A stretch of DNA of 26,353 nt from a virus. Of this stretch, positions 23,060 to 26,353 are shown one piece after another. The position numbers were made by a program, and so were the translations under genes. The stretch covers positions 1 to 26,353 of IMG/VR virus record IMGVR_UViG_3300013094_000235. One strand, given 5' to 3'. Numbering within the stretch: the first letter of the stretch is position 1; each line of letters begins with the position of its first letter. Under the pieces are notes generated by a model that saw only the letters and a program-made list of their open reading frames with translations, was not told the origin of the DNA and did no database searches.

Positions 23060-25208
23060 CCGGTCTAATGTCGAACCGAGGAATACCAAGCTGCCAAGCT
23101 ACACCGATGCTGTTTGAGCTAATCCTAAATGCCATCTGACGACCCCGCAAGCGAGTATAGACCTGCCCAGTAAACTGCTGCACCGTGTATTCAGGGACGG
23201 TCAAATAGTTGTTCCCACTTAGAACTTGTGGATTATCCGCAGTGCCATATGATGTACCCGAGTTTTGCCGGGGCAACAACGTAATATTTACGTATGGGTT
23301 GTTAACCTGTGAACCGTTGAAGTTCACGTCGGGCAGCATCCTCCAAACAAAACCAAAGTGCTGACCAGAATCGGCAGGACTAATCTCAATATCTGAAGAC
23401 TGTATATAAGCGTTAATCGGCTGAGTCGTAGCAAGTGAGTTATCGTCAACTCCAAACTCATGGTTAAGCAGTCTGTTGTTGTAATCGGCTGCAATCGGAT
23501 ATTGGCTAGTGCCAGTCTGAAGCCAAGCACTACGAGCCATCGTACCGTAATACCAAACGTTATCTAGATAGTTATAAACAACGTATTTATCAATTTGAGT
23601 ATTAGGATTACCAACGGAACCACCGTTCCCATCTATAGAACAGTAGAACCACCAGACTTCGTTAAACCCCTCGTTTGCACCTGCAAACACTTGATAGGCT
23701 TGGTCTTGGTTAATATCGTCAAAGATGTACTGCTTTAGTGAGCAGGGTAATGTTTGCACCGTACCGTTATATAGATAGAAACGATCACGCCCCATCCAAT
23801 AGGTCACATTGTTGATTGTAATCATGCAGTTAGGTGATATGATGGAAGTATTGTCCATCAAAAGTTGGAAGCCCCAAACGTAGGGTGCGCCAACGTACTG
23901 CATCGAATACAGTGCAGAATCAGTCCAAACCAAAATTTCCTGACGGGTTGCCCGTGCGCCCATGATATACGAGCCATTGCCTAATGCATATTCACCAGAC
24001 TGGTTAGTAATAACAGGAACCCATTGATATGGGTTTGCTTGATCTGACCAACGAACTAACAACGGATTAAATGATGTCGCTGAATTATTAGGTGAATAAG
24101 GATTAGCACCGAAAGCAATAACAAATTCTTGTATAGCAGAAGAAATAACTTGGTACGTAGATGTAGGGACAAATGCCCCAACATAGGAAAAGTTATAGGT
24201 TCCTGAACTGTTTGCCGTAGTCGTGTTTGTAATTGGTACTGTTGTAGCGCCCGTTACATATGTAGATGCAACGAATGTATTGGTAGGAATACCGGTCCCG
24301 GTAATCTCCATGTAAGGATAAATATAAGGGGCATTTGTTGCGGTAACAGTAATGCTTGTTGCCCCTGAACTAAACGTAGAGGCATCAGTTAACGCAGTCG
24401 TAGCATTAGCCAAACTATTTAGGTATTGCGCACGAGACGATAAGCCGTTTGCTTCTGCCCAATAAAAAATCGGACCCCCACGAGGGGCGATAATAAGATC
24501 ATTACCAAAGTTATCGTTAGTCCAAAGACGAAGCTGTGTACCAACACCTGTACCCGCATAAGGCGTACCCCAGCCATGTGCCCAAGGATCAGAAGATGAA
24601 CCAGCGTTCCAAGGACCTGCACCCCACCCAGTACCAATAGAAAATACTGCCAACCCACTGGGATATTCGTATGCTGCGGTGACTGTGCCGCCACCCGTAG
24701 CAGTTGATGTTGCTGCGGTAGCAGCCGTGATTGTATAAGTCGTAGAAGTAGGTACAGTCTGAACCCGGTAATCACCATTAATAGTGATACCACCTACCGC
24801 AGATGCACCCGAAAATGTAACGAAATCACCTACGCCGGGGCTATAAGAAGGGTCAGTTACGGTAACGGTAGTTGAAGTATTTACAGTTGCAAATGGGTTA
24901 GTTAATGTATCGGTTCTATAGATAGGCGTAATGTCGTAATAAATACCACCTGAATAAATATAGTATTTAGTATTAGTGCCTATGCCCGTAAATGTAGTTC
25001 CAACGCTAGCATCGCCTGTTGCCCACACCCACAACGAACGACATACACCGTTATATTGGTTTGGAGATAACTGCGCCCAGCCGCCTATCTTCTCCGGCAA
25101 CCCAGAACGAAAACGAACCTTATCGGCGTCATACCACCCACCCTCATTAGAGTAGATCGTACCTTCACGATTAAGTCCAGCTTTTAAGGCGAGTTTTTGT
25201 AATGGCAT
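23046..25208 (-). CDS. P22 gp10-like tail/stabilisation protein
   Basis: The 720-residue protein begins with the signature GGWYDADKVRFRSGLPEKIG (23-42) and continues with repeated beta-strands rich in Trp and Tyr (LRLWTNDNFGNDLIIAPRGG, ILVWTDSALYSMQYVG, NEVWWFYCSID), typical of the beta-propeller tail or head-completion proteins related to P22 gp10 in aquatic podoviruses. Two Ser/Thr-rich beta stretches (about 105-185 and 268-345) look like inserted Ig-like or beta-sandwich units decorating the propeller. It probably closes the tail hub or contacts the fibres. ATG 25208 starts two bases after the endolysin stop, with a weak AAGAG site. Confidence 0.8.
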   Translation of the reverse strand: MPLQKLALKAGLNREGTIYSNEGGWYDADKVRFRSGLPEKIGGWAQLSPNQYNGVCRSLWVWATGDASVGTTFTGIGTNTKYYIYSGGIYYDITPIYRTDTLTNPFATVNTSTTVTVTDPSYSPGVGDFVTFSGASAVGGITINGDYRVQTVPTSTTYTITAATAATSTATGGGTVTAAYEYPSGLAVFSIGTGWGAGPWNAGSSSDPWAHGWGTPYAGTGVGTQLRLWTNDNFGNDLIIAPRGGPIFYWAEANGLSSRAQYLNSLANATTALTDASTFSSGATSITVTATNAPYIYPYMEITGTGIPTNTFVASTYVTGATTVPITNTTTANSSGTYNFSYVGAFVPTSTYQVISSAIQEFVIAFGANPYSPNNSATSFNPLLVRWSDQANPYQWVPVITNQSGEYALGNGSYIMGARATRQEILVWTDSALYSMQYVGAPYVWGFQLLMDNTSIISPNCMITINNVTYWMGRDRFYLYNGTVQTLPCSLKQYIFDDINQDQAYQVFAGANEGFNEVWWFYCSIDGNGGSVGNPNTQIDKYVVYNYLDNVWYYGTMARSAWLQTGTSQYPIAADYNNRLLNHEFGVDDNSLATTQPINAYIQSSDIEISPADSGQHFGFVWRMLPDVNFNGSQVNNPYVNITLLPRQNSGTSYGTADNPQVLSGNNYLTVPEYTVQQFTGQVYTRLRGRQMAFRISSNSIGVAWQLGIPRFDIRPDGRR

Positions 25209-25210
25209 GG

Positions 25211-25825
25211 TTAGCTCTTAAATTGATCCATTAACTTGGCATACCGCATCTGACGGTCATCAAGTCCATTTGTACCACCATTAATACGCTTAGTCATCCC
25301 CACTATATCTTGAGCATCGGCATAGTTGTTAAGGTTATGAGTACTCCAAAACCAACCAGCAGTAAGGGCAGCAAAATCCGGGGTCTCAACAATGTCAGGG
25401 TTATTAATAAAATCCACCCCAAGAGCGTTACCAGATGCAGTGTAATTATCCTTGCCCGTGATTTGAATAAGACCTCGCCCACGGTATTTAAAACCATCTC
25501 CCGAAGCTTCATCACCATTACCCATTCTATTGGCGTACACCTTGTTTGCAATCTTTTCTGGCTGACGTGCGTAGTCATTGGCACTGGTATCATCGGGGAA
25601 GTACTTACCAAAAATAGCTCTTAAGGCTTGCGCCGAATAGTTTAAGTTCTCAACTACAAACCTAAACCCACCCGACTCATGGGCACACTGAGAGATGAAT
25701 CCGGCAATGCGCTCCGGTGTATTGATTTCGTATTTGTCGCACGTATCATTTAGTGCATCAAGCCATCTATCCGCAAGATCAGGCGCACATGTGGCGCTAT
25801 CCATAAGAAGTTTTTTGGTAATCAC
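25211..25825 (-). CDS. GH19 endolysin (chitinase-like lysozyme)
   Basis: The 204-residue single-domain protein has the glycoside hydrolase 19 signatures HESGGF (E50 likely proton donor), ENLNYSAQALR at 59-69, the KIANKVYANRMGNGDE segment and RGRGLIQITGKDNY at 115-128. GH19 phage lysins cut the glycan chain of peptidoglycan. No signal peptide or binding domain is present, so it needs a holin or similar membrane protein to reach its substrate; the gene just upstream encodes a membrane-anchored protein. GTG 25825 is used: GGAG lies 8 nt before it, and it overlaps the previous TGA by 4 nt. Confidence 0.92.
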   Translation of the reverse strand: MITKKLLMDSATCAPDLADRWLDALNDTCDKYEINTPERIAGFISQCAHESGGFRFVVENLNYSAQALRAIFGKYFPDDTSANDYARQPEKIANKVYANRMGNGDEASGDGFKYRGRGLIQITGKDNYTASGNALGVDFINNPDIVETPDFAALTAGWFWSTHNLNNYADAQDIVGMTKRINGGTNGLDDRQMRYAKLMDQFKS

Positions 25826-26353
25826 TTAGCCATCTCCGTGCTTGCAAGATTGATACGAGCTTTTACCTGCGCTACATCTTTTGGCTGGACTGCGAAACCG
25901 ACAGCGATATAGCCTACAAACCGTCCCATTTCAGGCGGAACAGAACCCCTGCACATATATGTTACACCGTGCTTGACGGCAAAATCCCCAAGTTTTGATG
26001 CTGGAATAAATGGTTCACAGGAAACTTCACCCTGAAACATTGTAATGACGGATTTGTTATGTTCAGGAATGCTAGTAAATAATGCGTTGATTGACCCTTC
26101 CAAGGCTTTATCTCTACCCTGATTGCTCAGTACCAACAATGTACTTCGGCTATTTGCCTGAAGGTTTACAGCATTAACTATTACTACATCGGCGCTTAGG
26201 TCGTACAACAAATTTTTAGATATTGCCTCGATTGCCGGTACTTCTTTCATTTCGGTTTTCTTGGCTGCAATCGCACCCAAAATGACCTGTCGGGAATCCC
26301 AAGCAAAATAACCAGCAAATGCAATAAACGAAATCAGCACCACCGTGACCAAC
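25822..26353 (-). CDS. Membrane-anchored protein upstream of endolysin (partial)
   Basis: The frame runs off the right edge. A TTG at 26352 is available but cannot be checked for a ribosome site, so the true start is unknown. The visible 176 residues begin with one hydrophobic helix (VVLISFIAFAGYFAWDSR, about residues 4-21) and continue into a soluble alpha/beta domain: ADVVIVNAVNLQANSRSTLL, GEVSC with C112, TYMCRGSVPP with C134, and RFVGYIAVGFA. The strand order resembles a GAF-like domain. Two cysteines suit an oxidising periplasm. Placed 4 nt overlapping with the endolysin gene, it may be a holin-like, spanin-like or sensing lysis protein. None of these is proven. Confidence 0.65.
   Translation of the reverse strand, partial: LVTVVLISFIAFAGYFAWDSRQVILGAIAAKKTEMKEVPAIEAISKNLLYDLSADVVIVNAVNLQANSRSTLLVLSNQGRDKALEGSINALFTSIPEHNKSVITMFQGEVSCEPFIPASKLGDFAVKHGVTYMCRGSVPPEMGRFVGYIAVGFAVQPKDVAQVKARINLASTEMAK

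Overview
The window looks like part of a tailed double-stranded DNA bacteriophage with a podovirus-like gene set, most probably infecting a Gram-negative aquatic bacterium. This rests on a family A DNA polymerase with an AEP primase-helicase, a P22 gp10-like tail protein, very large ejection-type virion proteins and a GH19 endolysin. The host cannot be named from the sequence. Terminase, portal and major capsid genes are not seen and probably lie outside the window. No integrase, tRNA, IS element or CRISPR array was found by eye.

Layout. Positions 1-10742 hold a rightward replication block of tightly packed, mostly overlapping genes: three small early genes including a DUF3310 protein, a DNA polymerase with proofreading domain, three very small proteins, a Cas4/RecB-like PD-(D/E)XK nuclease with a probable Fe-S cluster, an HNH-like basic protein, an SNF2-type helicase, a coiled-coil protein, a helix-turn-helix protein, a small protein, a Cys4 protein with an acidic tail (possible ssDNA-binding protein), a DUF927 primase-helicase and a small basic protein. 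Three tandem hairpins, the last a strong rightward terminator, end this block at 10754-10833.

Positions 10832-26353 hold a leftward virion and lysis block that converges on the terminator. In transcription order (right to left) it contains a membrane-anchored possibly GAF-like protein (cut by the window edge), a GH19 endolysin, a P22 gp10-like tail protein, a 27-residue basic peptide ORF, a small tail-associated protein, a conserved virion-type protein, a cupin, a glycine-zipper protein, a degenerate GNAT-like protein, a 1093-residue Gln/Ala/Gly-rich protein and a 2072-residue polyvalent protein carrying an HEALH metallopeptidase motif.

The genes fit together as a DNA synthesis module (primase-helicase, polymerase, helicase, nuclease, possible SSB) plus a DNA ejection and lysis module. 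The least expected signals are RNA-level: a leader before the SNF2 helicase (4146-4236) that can form competing helices, one of which pairs with the Shine-Dalgarno; a hairpin covering the Shine-Dalgarno of the primase-helicase (7644-7679); and a near-consensus sigma70 promoter whose predicted transcript begins with a stem-loop (5774-5841). All foldings were done by hand. All family assignments come from motif recognition without any database search.
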